From: an uncultured Lachnospiraceae bacterium
GTDB taxonomy: Bacteria > Bacillota > Clostridia > Lachnospirales > Lachnospiraceae
Assembly (NCBI GenBank): GCA_947594855.1
Contig: CANQEL010000012.1
Coordinates: 1-64,000 of the forward strand
Reading direction: 5' to 3'
DNA: 64,000 nt
In this document: positions 18,621 to 27,200 of the stretch, one piece after another
How the letters are laid out: every line of letters begins with the position of its first letter
Position numbering within the stretch: position 1 is the first letter of the stretch
Position numbers and translations under genes: made by a program
Notes under the pieces: generated by a model
The model's input: only the letters and a program-made list of their open reading frames with translations
What the model was told of the DNA's origin: nothing
Databases searched by the model: none

Positions 18621-19421
18621 TTAAAACAGCTCATCCAGTAACAGATACCACCTCAGTTTTTCCACATCAGGCTTAATATTCAGCGCATTAAACAATAGGT
18701 TCGCCTCATCCTTCCGCTTCTTTGATGCATATTTTCCATTCATGTTATGTCTCAGACTTCGGTAGCAAAGCGCAATATCACGCCACTTATCTCCAACTCC
18801 TGCATCGCCTAGATCGATAAAGCCGCCGATTCCTGCTTCAGTAAAAAATACATTTGGCAGACAAAAATCGCCATGTGACAACACAGGCTCATAAGAAGGC
18901 TGATTGCGCTCCAGCCAATGAAGCAGCGTCTCCGGGTCTTTAAATCCGCCGGATCCAAAGGTTGTGGGCTCTACATTGTCCAAATCTACCAGACCCTGTT
19001 CTACTCTAAAGCGCGCCTCTTCAAGTTCTTTCTCCGGATTGCGCAGAATCGGACAATCAGATATATCCACGTCCCACAGTATCTGCATCGCTTCCGCCAA
19101 ACGCTCCGTAAGTTCCTTAGGCCGATCAAGAAAGAACTCATCACATGCCATCTTGCCTTTTATTCGCGACATCAACAGATAAGTCTTCCCCTCCCACTCC
19201 TCACAGGCAATCACTTCCGGCGCAGGAACTTTCCCGTGAAGCCATTTCAGAATTGTCACTTCACGTGCCGTCCACGGAGCTGACTGCTGGATTTTTAATA
19301 CCATATCCTCATACATCCGAACTATGGCTCCGGACATGCCAATACCATTTTCTGTATAGGGCAGCCCTTTTATTCTCCTTTTGATTTCAGTCGGAAGCTG
19401 CAAATCTGCTGTATTATTCAT
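18621..19421 (-). CDS. APH(3')-type aminoglycoside phosphotransferase homologue
   Basis: A 266-residue kinase of the APH(3') family, which uses ATP to phosphorylate the 3'-hydroxyl of kanamycin/neomycin-type aminoglycosides. The ATP-site lysine is in MVLKIQ, the Brenner-type catalytic motif is SHGDFCLPN, and the metal-binding segment is FIDLGDAGVGDKWRDIA. The C-terminus LLLDELF is the family's own ending, known from APH(3')-IIIa. Length is normal and all key residues are present. It is probably functional as an enzyme, but no resistance cassette or transposon surrounds it, so its real substrate is uncertain. Confidence 0.85.
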   Translation of the reverse strand: MNNTADLQLPTEIKRRIKGLPYTENGIGMSGAIVRMYEDMVLKIQQSAPWTAREVTILKWLHGKVPAPEVIACEEWEGKTYLLMSRIKGKMACDEFFLDRPKELTERLAEAMQILWDVDISDCPILRNPEKELEEARFRVEQGLVDLDNVEPTTFGSGGFKDPETLLHWLERNQPSYEPVLSHGDFCLPNVFFTEAGIGGFIDLGDAGVGDKWRDIALCYRSLRHNMNGKYASKKRKDEANLLFNALNIKPDVEKLRWYLLLDELF

Positions 19422-19481
19422 CTCCTGTCACCTGCCGTCTCACTAATAAATCTATCATTCCATTCATGGATATAAACAATT

Positions 19482-20093
19482 TCAAAACAGTTCAGGATGA
19501 TTCTTCAATGAATCGGCTTCTGTGATTTTACGAACCACATGACACGGCACTCCTACTGCAAGCGAATTTGGCGGAATATCTCTTGTTACCACACTTCCTG
19601 CGCCGATAACGCAGCCATCGCCTATAGTAACTCCGCCGCATATGGTGACATTTCCTGCAATCCAGCAGTTGCTGCCAATAGTGATTGGTTTTGCGTATTC
19701 TTTATCGGTGAGAGTACCGTCCTGTTTTACATACTGATTTCTGTCCTGCCAACAAAACGGATGTATTGGTGTAAGAATCGAAACGTTAGGACCAAAAAAT
19801 ACATTTTCGCCGATTGTCACAGGGCAGCAGTCAAGGCAGGTGAAATTAAAATTTGCATAAGAATTTTTCCCAATGGATGTGAAACAGCCATAATCGAATT
19901 GAACAGGTCCTTGAAGATAAAAGTTATCCCCGTTTATTCCAAGTTCCTTTATAATCTCTGCGCGTCTTTCATCTGTTTCAAGGAGCTCATTGTATTCTTT
20001 GCTAAGCCTATGAGCTTTTGTTCTAAGCGTCATAAGTTCTTTGTCCGACGGGTCATATATTTTTCCCACTATCATTTTTTCTTTTTCAGTCAT
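19482..20093 (-). CDS. maa: Sugar O-acetyltransferase, left-handed beta-helix (Maa/LacA type)
   Basis: A 203-residue acetyl-CoA-dependent transferase of the maltose/galactoside O-acetyltransferase family. An N-terminal helical domain (YDPSDKELMTLRTKAH) is followed by a hexapeptide-repeat beta-helix; the catalytic histidine is in LTPIHPF. The C-terminal loop IPPNSLAVGVPCHVVRKI is typical. Start is at the second ATG (20093), eight bases after GGAG. Acceptor sugar is unknown. Confidence 0.88.
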   Translation of the reverse strand: MTEKEKMIVGKIYDPSDKELMTLRTKAHRLSKEYNELLETDERRAEIIKELGINGDNFYLQGPVQFDYGCFTSIGKNSYANFNFTCLDCCPVTIGENVFFGPNVSILTPIHPFCWQDRNQYVKQDGTLTDKEYAKPITIGSNCWIAGNVTICGGVTIGDGCVIGAGSVVTRDIPPNSLAVGVPCHVVRKITEADSLKNHPELF

Positions 20094-20130
20094 ATTCATT
20101 TCTCCTATCTCGGTTCAACTTTTTTTATTT

Positions 20131-20496
20131 TCAGTGAATCAGCATTGATAATTTCTTGCCGCAAAAAATACCTGCCAGACAACAGACAACGCTCAAAAAT
20201 ATGTAGATTCCTCCGGACAGATAAGCCTTGCCTTCAAACAACGCAAACGCTTCAATTGAAAAAGTAGAAAAGGTTGTAAATCCACCGCATACACCTGTTT
20301 TCCAAAACAAGACGGTATTCGGAGATACTTCATTATTATTGCTTACAATACCTGAAATAAATCCTATCAGCGCAGCGCCTATGATATTTGTAATCAGCGT
20401 TAATATAGGGAAACTCATTTTAACCGGCAAAAGACTTATCGCATATCTTCCGACCGCGCCCAGTGCTCCGCCAAGAGCAACAAACAAAAATCTCAT
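20131..20496 (-). CDS. crcB: Fluoride channel CrcB/Fluc
   Basis: A 121-residue four-helix membrane protein that exports fluoride as a dual-topology dimer. Family motifs are GGALGAVGRY near the N-terminus and GVCGGFTTFSTFS in helix 3. Two ATG codons are adjacent; 20496 has the better spacing from GGAGG. Many Firmicutes carry two tandem crcB genes, but here there is only one, which implies a homodimer unless a second copy lies elsewhere. I saw no fluoride riboswitch in the 90 bases upstream. Confidence 0.93.
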   Translation of the reverse strand: MRFLFVALGGALGAVGRYAISLLPVKMSFPILTLITNIIGAALIGFISGIVSNNNEVSPNTVLFWKTGVCGGFTTFSTFSIEAFALFEGKAYLSGGIYIFLSVVCCLAGIFCGKKLSMLIH

Positions 20497-20537
20497 CATT
20501 CATCCTCCATATTCCTGTGCTAAAACTTTAGTATCAT

Positions 20538-20549
20538 ATACCTAGGTAT
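20538..20549. other. 12-bp perfect palindrome upstream of crcB
   Basis: ATACCTAGGTAT is a perfect palindrome 41 bases before the crcB start, in the short gap after the DUF4143 gene. Its size suits a dimeric repressor site, but nothing else supports that. Confidence 0.3.
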
Positions 20550-20586
20550 CTGTCTGTGGGTTTCAGTTTCCTTTATCATTTCTTTT

Positions 20587-21879
20587 TCAGTCCCGTAGAG
20601 TACCAATTGGTATGATTTTGATTCCATCTTCACGGGAATAAGCCATCTCGCCGCCGGTAATGATTATAAGCAAATCCGGTTCTCTAAGCGGAACCTGTGT
20701 TTCATTTTTGTTATATTTTCTAATCAAATCGGCAATCTCCAACAAATGCTTTGCACCGGCTTCGATTTCACGGCTCCCCAGTTTGAATTCTATCAACGCA
20801 TATCTTCCGTCATCTAAGTGCAGAACGGCATCCGCTTCCAGACCATATCGATCATGATAGTATGACAATCTGCCTCCTGACGCCTGAGAATAAACTTTTA
20901 GGTCCCGGATACAGAGATTTTCAAAAATAAAACCAAATGTCTTCAAATCCGTCTGCAAATATTCCGGCGACAATCCCATTGCGGCCACCGATATAGACGG
21001 ATCAGTAAAGCACCTTTTTTCACCTGCGCGAATCGTTGTTGCCGACCTTATAGCCGGACACCATGCTTCAATATCCTCGATTACGAAAAGCTTTTCCAAA
21101 GCATTCAGGTAAGCATTCATCGTCGTAAGCGTCATACTGTCCGCATTGGCTGTTATATCCTTGTAAATGTTGACTTTTTTGACCAATGTGCAAACATTGC
21201 GGGCATAAGAACGCAGAATCAGATTAGTCCATACGGGATTACGCTGCACACCGTCTACTGTTGTGATATCCGATTCACAAATATTGTTCAGATAGTCTTT
21301 TGCAATCAGAAGTTTTGCCGCATCATTCTTTCGTTTCAGGGATGCAGGCCAGCCTCCGCGGCAAGCGGCAAAAATCAATTCTTCAATAGTAAGTTCTGAT
21401 GTGATTCCGTCAATGTCCATATTTGGATTATCAAACAACTTTTTCAGTGAAATGTTTCCGTTTGATTCTTTTGATTCAAAAAGGCTCATTGGATACATTT
21501 TCATTCTGGAAATACGCCCCGTACCGGAATGCATAATATTGTTGTTATCTACGGAAGTGGATCCTGTTAGAATAAATAATCCCTCTTCCTGTCTCTGATC
21601 TACCACAGTCCTAACGGCATCCCACAAAACAGGCGCTACCTGCCATTCATCGATAAGACGTGGATTATCACCTTTTAAGAGAAGCGATGGTTTTGTGGAA
21701 ACCGTTGCAAGATATCCCTCACGTTTGTCAGGATCCTGCATACGGAGAATGCTTTTTGATTTTTGTTCACCGGTAGTAGTTTTTCCGCACCACTTAGGTC
21801 CGATAATCAGGGTAGCTCCAAACGCTGCCAAACGTAAATCAAGCTCCTTATCTACAATTCGTGGTAAATATTCTCCCAT
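20587..21879 (-). CDS. AAA ATPase with C-terminal DUF4143
   Basis: A 430-residue protein with a Walker A motif (IIGPKWCGKTT) at about residue 25, a Walker B-like RLIDEWQ, and ILTGS typical of AAA_14 proteins, followed by DUF4143 with a restriction-nuclease-like ending (GLEADAVLHLDDGRYALIEFKLG). The D-x-E-x-K pattern hints at a nuclease fold. Proteins of this type are widespread in Clostridia and Bacteroidetes; their function is unknown. ATG at 21879 is eight bases after GGAG; the promoter at 21913-21941 rules out the longer frame. Two repeat arrays lie just upstream. Confidence 0.82.
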   Translation of the reverse strand: MGEYLPRIVDKELDLRLAAFGATLIIGPKWCGKTTTGEQKSKSILRMQDPDKREGYLATVSTKPSLLLKGDNPRLIDEWQVAPVLWDAVRTVVDQRQEEGLFILTGSTSVDNNNIMHSGTGRISRMKMYPMSLFESKESNGNISLKKLFDNPNMDIDGITSELTIEELIFAACRGGWPASLKRKNDAAKLLIAKDYLNNICESDITTVDGVQRNPVWTNLILRSYARNVCTLVKKVNIYKDITANADSMTLTTMNAYLNALEKLFVIEDIEAWCPAIRSATTIRAGEKRCFTDPSISVAAMGLSPEYLQTDLKTFGFIFENLCIRDLKVYSQASGGRLSYYHDRYGLEADAVLHLDDGRYALIEFKLGSREIEAGAKHLLEIADLIRKYNKNETQVPLREPDLLIIITGGEMAYSREDGIKIIPIGTLRD

Positions 21880-21912
21880 AAAGTGCACTCCCAACATAGT
21901 CATTTTTTATTC

Positions 21913-21941
21913 ATTATAGTGTTTACAGCAGATTTCGTCAA
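21913..21941 (-). promoter_or_regulatory. Promoter of the DUF4143 ATPase gene
   Basis: On the minus strand TTGACG (21936-21941) and TATAAT (21913-21918) have a 17-base spacer. Transcription should start near 21906, leaving a leader of about 27 bases. The 23-bp repeat array begins six bases upstream of the -35 element. Confidence 0.85.
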
Positions 21942-21947
21942 TATGTA

Positions 21948-22016
21948 TTTTGTGTTTTTGGGGCATTTCATTTTGTGTTTTTGAGGTATCTTGTTTTGTG
22001 TTTTTGAGGTTTTGGT
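21948..22016. repeat. Three 23-bp phased direct repeats upstream of the DUF4143 promoter
   Basis: The 16-base core TTTTGTGTTTTTGRGG starts at 21948, 21971 and 21994, each exactly 23 bases apart. The remaining seven bases differ. The array abuts the -35 element, a position suited to a regulator-binding array. Confidence 0.8.
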
Positions 22017-22040
22017 TCACAGTGCATGTAGCAGTCAAGT

Positions 22041-22176
22041 AAAGTGGACACAAAAAATATTATTTTTTTGATTTTATTTTTAAAAGTGGACATGAGCCAC
22101 AATTTTAAACATTATCGTTTTTCAAAAGTAGACATCATCGACATTTTTTCGCAAAATCCTTTTTCTAAAGTAGACA
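22041..22176. repeat. Four AAAGTRGACA repeats at exact 42-bp spacing
   Basis: AAAGTGGACA occurs at 22041 and 22083, and AAAGTAGACA at 22125 and 22167, all in one direction with intervals of exactly 42 bases. Later copies are preceded by a T-rich stretch. Read on the minus strand each unit begins TGTC. Terminal repeats of a decayed IS21-type element or a protein-binding array are both possible. This and the 23-bp array fill the gene-poor gap from 21942 to 22190. Confidence 0.75.
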
Positions 22177-22190
22177 CAAACCTGACTTTG

Positions 22191-22286
22191 TCACAGTGCA
22201 AACAATGATTGCTCGTAATCTTTGACATAATATTTTATATTTGTCCTACCCTTTTGAATTATGATATGACCTTCTTTTTCAAGCAT
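22191..22286 (-). CDS. Small ORF of 31 residues, unknown
   Basis: A 31-residue reading frame (MLEKEGHIII then QKGRTNIKYYVKDYEQ) with AAGGAGG eight bases before its ATG, starting 14 bases after the GNAT stop. The reading frame continues upstream into the GNAT gene without a stop, so it may be the tail of a longer gene destroyed by the GNAT side or an element remnant. I do not recognise it. It abuts the 42-bp repeat array, which makes a mobile-element relic a fair guess. Translation is plausible but unproven. Confidence 0.35.
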   Translation of the reverse strand: MLEKEGHIIIQKGRTNIKYYVKDYEQSLFAL

Positions 22287-22299
22287 ATCAGTAACCTCC

Positions 22300-22833
22300 T
22301 TATAGCAGATTTCCGTCAGTATCGTAAAATGCATCGCAATAAACAAGTCTTCCGGAAATCTTACCCTTTATAGATTTATCCAAAAATAAAATCTTTAAAT
22401 GTTCATTTTCAAATTCATTCTCGGATATAGTAATCCCATAAGGTTTTCCATTTTCAAATCCAAACCGGGAATAATAGCTTCCGCCCAGTAAGGCAATCCA
22501 GAAAAATCCCGATTTTTCGGCTCTTTCAATACACTCCTTCACAAGAGCGGAACCTATTCCTGTATTCTGATATTCTTTTCGTATCCCCAACGGGCCTAAA
22601 GCCAGACCCGGAAAATCTCCTATTTTTGCTTTCGTCAATGCATTATAACCAACTACAATTTCTCCATCTAGCGCAATTACACATAATTCCTGCAAATAAC
22701 CATCAGATTTCAGCAAGGTTTCCGCAAACTCCCATTCGTTGAAAAAATCATTGCTGTTTTCATGGCAAAATGCGCTTTTTAATGCGTCTTTTGTACCGTG
22801 AAGATATGAAGGCTCAAACGTCTTTATTTCCAT
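22300..22833 (-). CDS. GNAT-family N-acetyltransferase
   Basis: A 177-residue acetyl-CoA-dependent transferase. Motif A, the acetyl-CoA pyrophosphate loop, is GLALGPLGIRKEYQNTGIGS, with R/Q-x-x-G-x-G/A geometry. The C-terminal LLGGSYYSRFGFENG is typical of the YhbS-like acetyltransferases. The ATG at 22833 has GGTGA upstream. Acceptor unknown. It is divergent from the MFS transporter gene. Confidence 0.85.
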   Translation of the reverse strand: MEIKTFEPSYLHGTKDALKSAFCHENSNDFFNEWEFAETLLKSDGYLQELCVIALDGEIVVGYNALTKAKIGDFPGLALGPLGIRKEYQNTGIGSALVKECIERAEKSGFFWIALLGGSYYSRFGFENGKPYGITISENEFENEHLKILFLDKSIKGKISGRLVYCDAFYDTDGNLL

Positions 22834-22891
22834 TTTATTCACCATTATCAGTTTATAAAATTTCCCTTGCAATTACAAGCGCTAATATTTG

Positions 22892-22919
22892 TTGTAAAAA
22901 AAATGTTTTATGCTATAAT
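22892..22919 (+). promoter_or_regulatory. Promoter of the MFS transporter gene
   Basis: TTGTAA (22892-22897) and TATAAT (22914-22919) with a 16-base spacer lie 54 bases upstream of the MFS start. The -35 is weaker than in other promoters of this window. Confidence 0.6.
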
Positions 22920-22973
22920 TTTACTATTGCAAAAAAATTTCTTTAAAAACAAATTACACTGAAAGGAATTGAC

Positions 22974-24176
22974 ATGTCCAAACAACCCAACTACCGCAAA
23001 ACGCTTTTGGCGTGCTATCTTGGCTTTATTACACAGGCTATCTCAGCTAACTTTGCACCGCTTTTATTTTTGATATTTAAAAATACTTATGGAATTTCTC
23101 TGGAGAAAATTGCGCTGATTCCGATGGTATTCTATCTGACGCAGCTGCTGATAGATTTTGCTGCCACAAAATTTGTAGACAGGATTGGCTACCGGATATG
23201 TGTGGTAGTTTCTCAGGTGGTGTCCGCAGCGGGACTGATAATGCTGGCGGTTCTTCCGGAGCTGTTTCCAAGTCCGTTGGCAGGGATTCTGACTGCGGTA
23301 GTATTCTACGCCATGGGCAGCGGTCTGATTGAAGTTCTGGTGAGCCCTATAGTTGAAGCATGTCCTTTTGAAAATAAAGACGGCATGATGAGCCTGCTGC
23401 ACTCTTTTTACTGTTGGGGGTCTGTAGGCGTAATCCTTGGTTCAACACTGTTCTTTAAAGCATTTGGCGTTGCTAACTGGCAGATACTTGCGCTGATTTG
23501 GGCATTGGTGCCGCTATATAATACGTTTAATTTTATCGTTTGTCCTATAGAACGTTTGGTAGAGGACGGAAAAAGCATGCGAATCAGCAATCTGTTTCGA
23601 TTGCCGCTGTTTTGGATGATGGTGCTGCTTATGGTATGTTCCGGCGCGTCTGAAGTATCAATGGCGCAGTGGGCATCCACATTCACCGAAGCGGCAATAG
23701 GCGTCTCCAAAACTGTCGGCGACCTTGCCGGACCATGTTTGTTTGCTGTGCTTATGGGTATATCACGTGTATTCTATGGTAAGATGAGCGCAAAACTTGA
23801 TTTGACAAAAACCATGTTCATGTGCAGCGCATTGTGCATAATCTGCTATCTGCTGGCTTCTTTATCCTCGTTGCCTGTCTTGGGACTGACAGGCTGCGCG
23901 CTGTGCGGCATTTCGGTAGGTATCATGTGGCCGGGTACTATCAGTATATCTGCGCAGAGATGCCCGATGGGCGGCACGGCTATGTTTGCATTTTTGGCTT
24001 TAGCCGGAGATTTGGGAGCTACAGTGGGTCCGTCGATGGTGGGTCATTTTTCGGTTGTGGCCGGAGGTAACCTTAAGATCGGATTGCTCTCCGCCGCCAT
24101 ATTCCCGGTAGTGCTAATTTTTGTGTTGGTTGTCTTGAAAATCTATCTTAAAGCACCTGCAAAAAAACATGAGTAA
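22974..24176 (+). CDS. Major facilitator superfamily transporter
   Basis: A 400-residue, 12-helix MFS permease. The sequence resembles the FucP/sugar-transporter-like group: ISLEKIALIPMVFYLTQLL in helix 2, and the inter-helix motif FVDRIGYR, related to the MFS loop 2-3 signature. The second half has GISVGIMWPG. AAAGGA precedes the ATG. The last three codons and the stop form part of a terminator stem. Substrate unknown; neighbours give no clue. Confidence 0.85.
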   Translation: MSKQPNYRKTLLACYLGFITQAISANFAPLLFLIFKNTYGISLEKIALIPMVFYLTQLLIDFAATKFVDRIGYRICVVVSQVVSAAGLIMLAVLPELFPSPLAGILTAVVFYAMGSGLIEVLVSPIVEACPFENKDGMMSLLHSFYCWGSVGVILGSTLFFKAFGVANWQILALIWALVPLYNTFNFIVCPIERLVEDGKSMRISNLFRLPLFWMMVLLMVCSGASEVSMAQWASTFTEAAIGVSKTVGDLAGPCLFAVLMGISRVFYGKMSAKLDLTKTMFMCSALCIICYLLASLSSLPVLGLTGCALCGISVGIMWPGTISISAQRCPMGGTAMFAFLALAGDLGATVGPSMVGHFSVVAGGNLKIGLLSAAIFPVVLIFVLVVLKIYLKAPAKKHE

Positions 24177-24194
24177 AATAACTCATGTTTTTTT
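24161..24194. terminator. Bidirectional terminator between MFS and surface-protein genes
   Basis: A perfect 14-bp stem AAAAAAACATGAGT/ACTCATGTTTTTTT with a six-base loop. A T-run ends it on either strand, so it can stop both the MFS transcript (plus) and the surface-protein transcript (minus). The MFS stop codon is inside the hairpin. Confidence 0.9.
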
Positions 24195-24214
24195 GTCCGA
24201 TAATATTCACATAA

Positions 24215-27200
24215 TTATATGCGCCTTCTGCGCTTGTAAAATAACATGGCAATTAGCAGAATAGATGAAACTGTAAACGCCGTACCGAGGAAAATAATAT
24301 GATCGATACCGCCGCCTCCGGCTGATGGCAGTTCTCTTATAAGTCCGTTGACGAACAGGCGGTATTGACTATTTCCACTTCCGTAATTTAGCGTGCCGTT
24401 TACTGATTCACCTGTACCGTCTTCACGCAAGTCAATTCCATTATCAGTGGCTGCGCCACATACGCGCAGAAGCATATATTTTTCTTGGTATGCTTTTTCA
24501 ATTGTTTCCTTGATCTCATACTTCGTTCCCGGAGGAATATTGCTGAATTCTACCTTTTCACCATCTTTCAGCTTAAATGTATATGTCCACACGCTTTCAC
24601 CGTCGTCGCTTTTGTCTAGCGTAATTTCCTTACTGACATCAGATGTTTCATTTATTACATGATCCTTTTCGGTAGTTCCGTCAGCATATGTGAACTTAAC
24701 AGTAAATCCAAATTCTGTTTCGTCTGTTTCGCTGTTGCTGACAACTTTTTTGGCTACTGTCAGTTTTCCGGCTGCGACGTTAGTGAAAGGAATGGTGACA
24801 TCTGGTCCAGTATGTGTATGTTCTGTTATGTCACCATCAACAACATGCGCAAAAGTAGCGGTAATTCCATTGTCAGATGATGTGCCTGTATGAGAACTTG
24901 GAAGTTCTGTTATTGTAACAAACAAATCGATACTCGGTTCACGGCAATACATTTCCTCAAGCTTTTCTGTTACTTCTTCTATAGTGAATTTATATTTTGT
25001 GTTTACTTTCAGTTCTCCGGTATTCTTAATCGTAATTTTGTCTAATGCTTGTGTAAACGTTTTTAAGGGGTTATTTTTTCCATTGAGTGTTACCGTATAA
25101 GAACCGTCAGATTCTTTATGTATCACATCTCCCGTCGGCATAACAATTGTACCATCATCAATTGCTTTTTTTGTCGTATCATCCGGCGTAATTTTGAAAG
25201 TGAATTCATCATCGCTATCCCACTCTCTGCCCTCAATAGTTTTGGCAATATTTAGATTAAACGAAGTGTCACTATAGGTGTTTATAAATTCAATTGCGTT
25301 GTCATTGATTTCTGCATTATCAAAGCCTTTAATCTTTGGTTCTAGGTTTCCTTTTCCGTCATCTTTTACAACAACAGTAATTTTGTATTTACCAAGCAGT
25401 ATATTATCTTTATCCACCTCAGTAATCACAAAGTAATACGTTCCCTCTTTGACAAATTCGATTGCCGATATGTTTTCAGCATGATCCTTTGTATCTTTTT
25501 CTATGATTATATTATTATCTTTTGGCATTATATATCCGTTTTTATCATCTTCCGGATGATCTGAATCGGGCTCAATTGTAAATTTGAACTTATCATCTGC
25601 TGTCCAATCTCTGCCGTTTAGGTTTTTCAGTATTCTTGGCTGCCATTTATAACTTGTGTGGTATTCATTGTTGATATTCATGGTATGCCCATCTCTGCCA
25701 AAAACACTGCCGGTTGTACTATGATGCTCCCATTTCCAGAAGTACAATTTTGCATCAGTTGGGGCAGTGGGTTTTCGCTCTTGCAGATTTCCGCTGCTAT
25801 CAATATAGTAAAATTTAACCAAACCTTCAAGTCCACCTATATCTTTATTTTCTTCAATTGCACCAAGCCACTCTGATTCTTCCATTACCCCCTGTCTTGT
25901 CTTACATTCTGATTTCACTTCCGTACCACTGTCATCTTTTGTAGACAGTGTTACATCAATTTCCTCAATAATACCGTCCTCTTCCTCACCTGAACCAATT
26001 TTACCTTGCTCGGTATTGTTTAACACGATTTTTAAATCGTATTCAGTCGTGTCATAGGTTATGCCATTATAGACATTGCTCCCATCTGTGATACCTTCCG
26101 GCAATTTCTCTTTAATCTTAAATGTATATGTGACAGGCAGTGTTTGCGGAGTCAATCTTTTACTTTCAATTTCCTCTGCTGTTGGCGTCGTCTGTTCAGA
26201 ACCTTCAGGCGGTGTCCAGACATTTCCATCTGCATCTACATACTGTACCGGAAATTCAATGTCTTCAAATTTGAAAGAGCTGAATTTAAGAGGTTCGTTA
26301 TGATCTTTTTTGAATGTATACTCCCATCCGGCATTATCGGGCAAAGCTGTAACACCCGTTGTAAACCCTGAAATCACAAGATTTCCGTTTTTGACAGCAT
26401 TTATAGTATCCGGGTCAGCACATATTATTTCAACAGTAAATTTGTCGGATTCTGTCCATTCATCAGAAGTTCTGCCGGTGAAATTTTTTACTATATTGTA
26501 TGAGGTTTTCTGTTCCGCCGGCGCTGTCTTGTATGTATTTGTGAACAGCGGGCTGCTGCTTGTAAATGAACGGAAATTTGTACCGTCTGTGCTATAGGTG
26601 ATTTTAGAAACTTCTGCTTCAAGATGTGTATTGCTTACTGTCATTGTAGTTGTTTCAGGATCTGTCACATCCGGATTGAACTTTCGTATAACAGAAATAG
26701 TTACTTTATACGTATATGGAGAATACTCAAGGCTTCCCTCTTCAGTCGGCTTATCCTCTGTAATAGTAAAGGTATATTCGCCTGCCATCGGGAATACCTG
26801 TCCATTAAATGTCGGTTTTGATTCTTCATCTGCTGTTGAACCGTCAAGCAATTTGCCTGACATCTTGGTGTCTGCGCTGGTATATGTGACATCCTTATTC
26901 GTAACAGAATCTTTCACTGTGTAGGAGTAATATTCATCTCCATAGTTTATTGTAGCTTTATTGCCTGTGCCACTAGTTTGGAATAATTCTGCAAAGTCAT
27001 TTAGAACTGTCATACAATTAGTAATGCCGGCTTTATTTTGAATCGATTGTTCTTCTGCTGTGATTTTTATGTCGTGATCTCCATCCGTCATTTCAGATGG
27101 AACTGTCGCATTGAATTCATTAGAAATCGTAAATGTAAATGAATCCTCTATACTGCCATTAGTGCCATCTTGCCATGCTCTTCCGGATATCTGCTTTCTG

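Noticed and set aside
20497-20590. Fluoride riboswitch upstream of crcB
   Set aside because: The conserved GGCGAUGGUGUUCGCC-type start of the crcB motif is missing; the gap has only a short palindrome.
22041-22176. CRISPR array suggested by regularly spaced repeats
   Set aside because: The repeated unit is only 10 bases, the intervals are T-rich and not spacer-like, and there are no cas genes.
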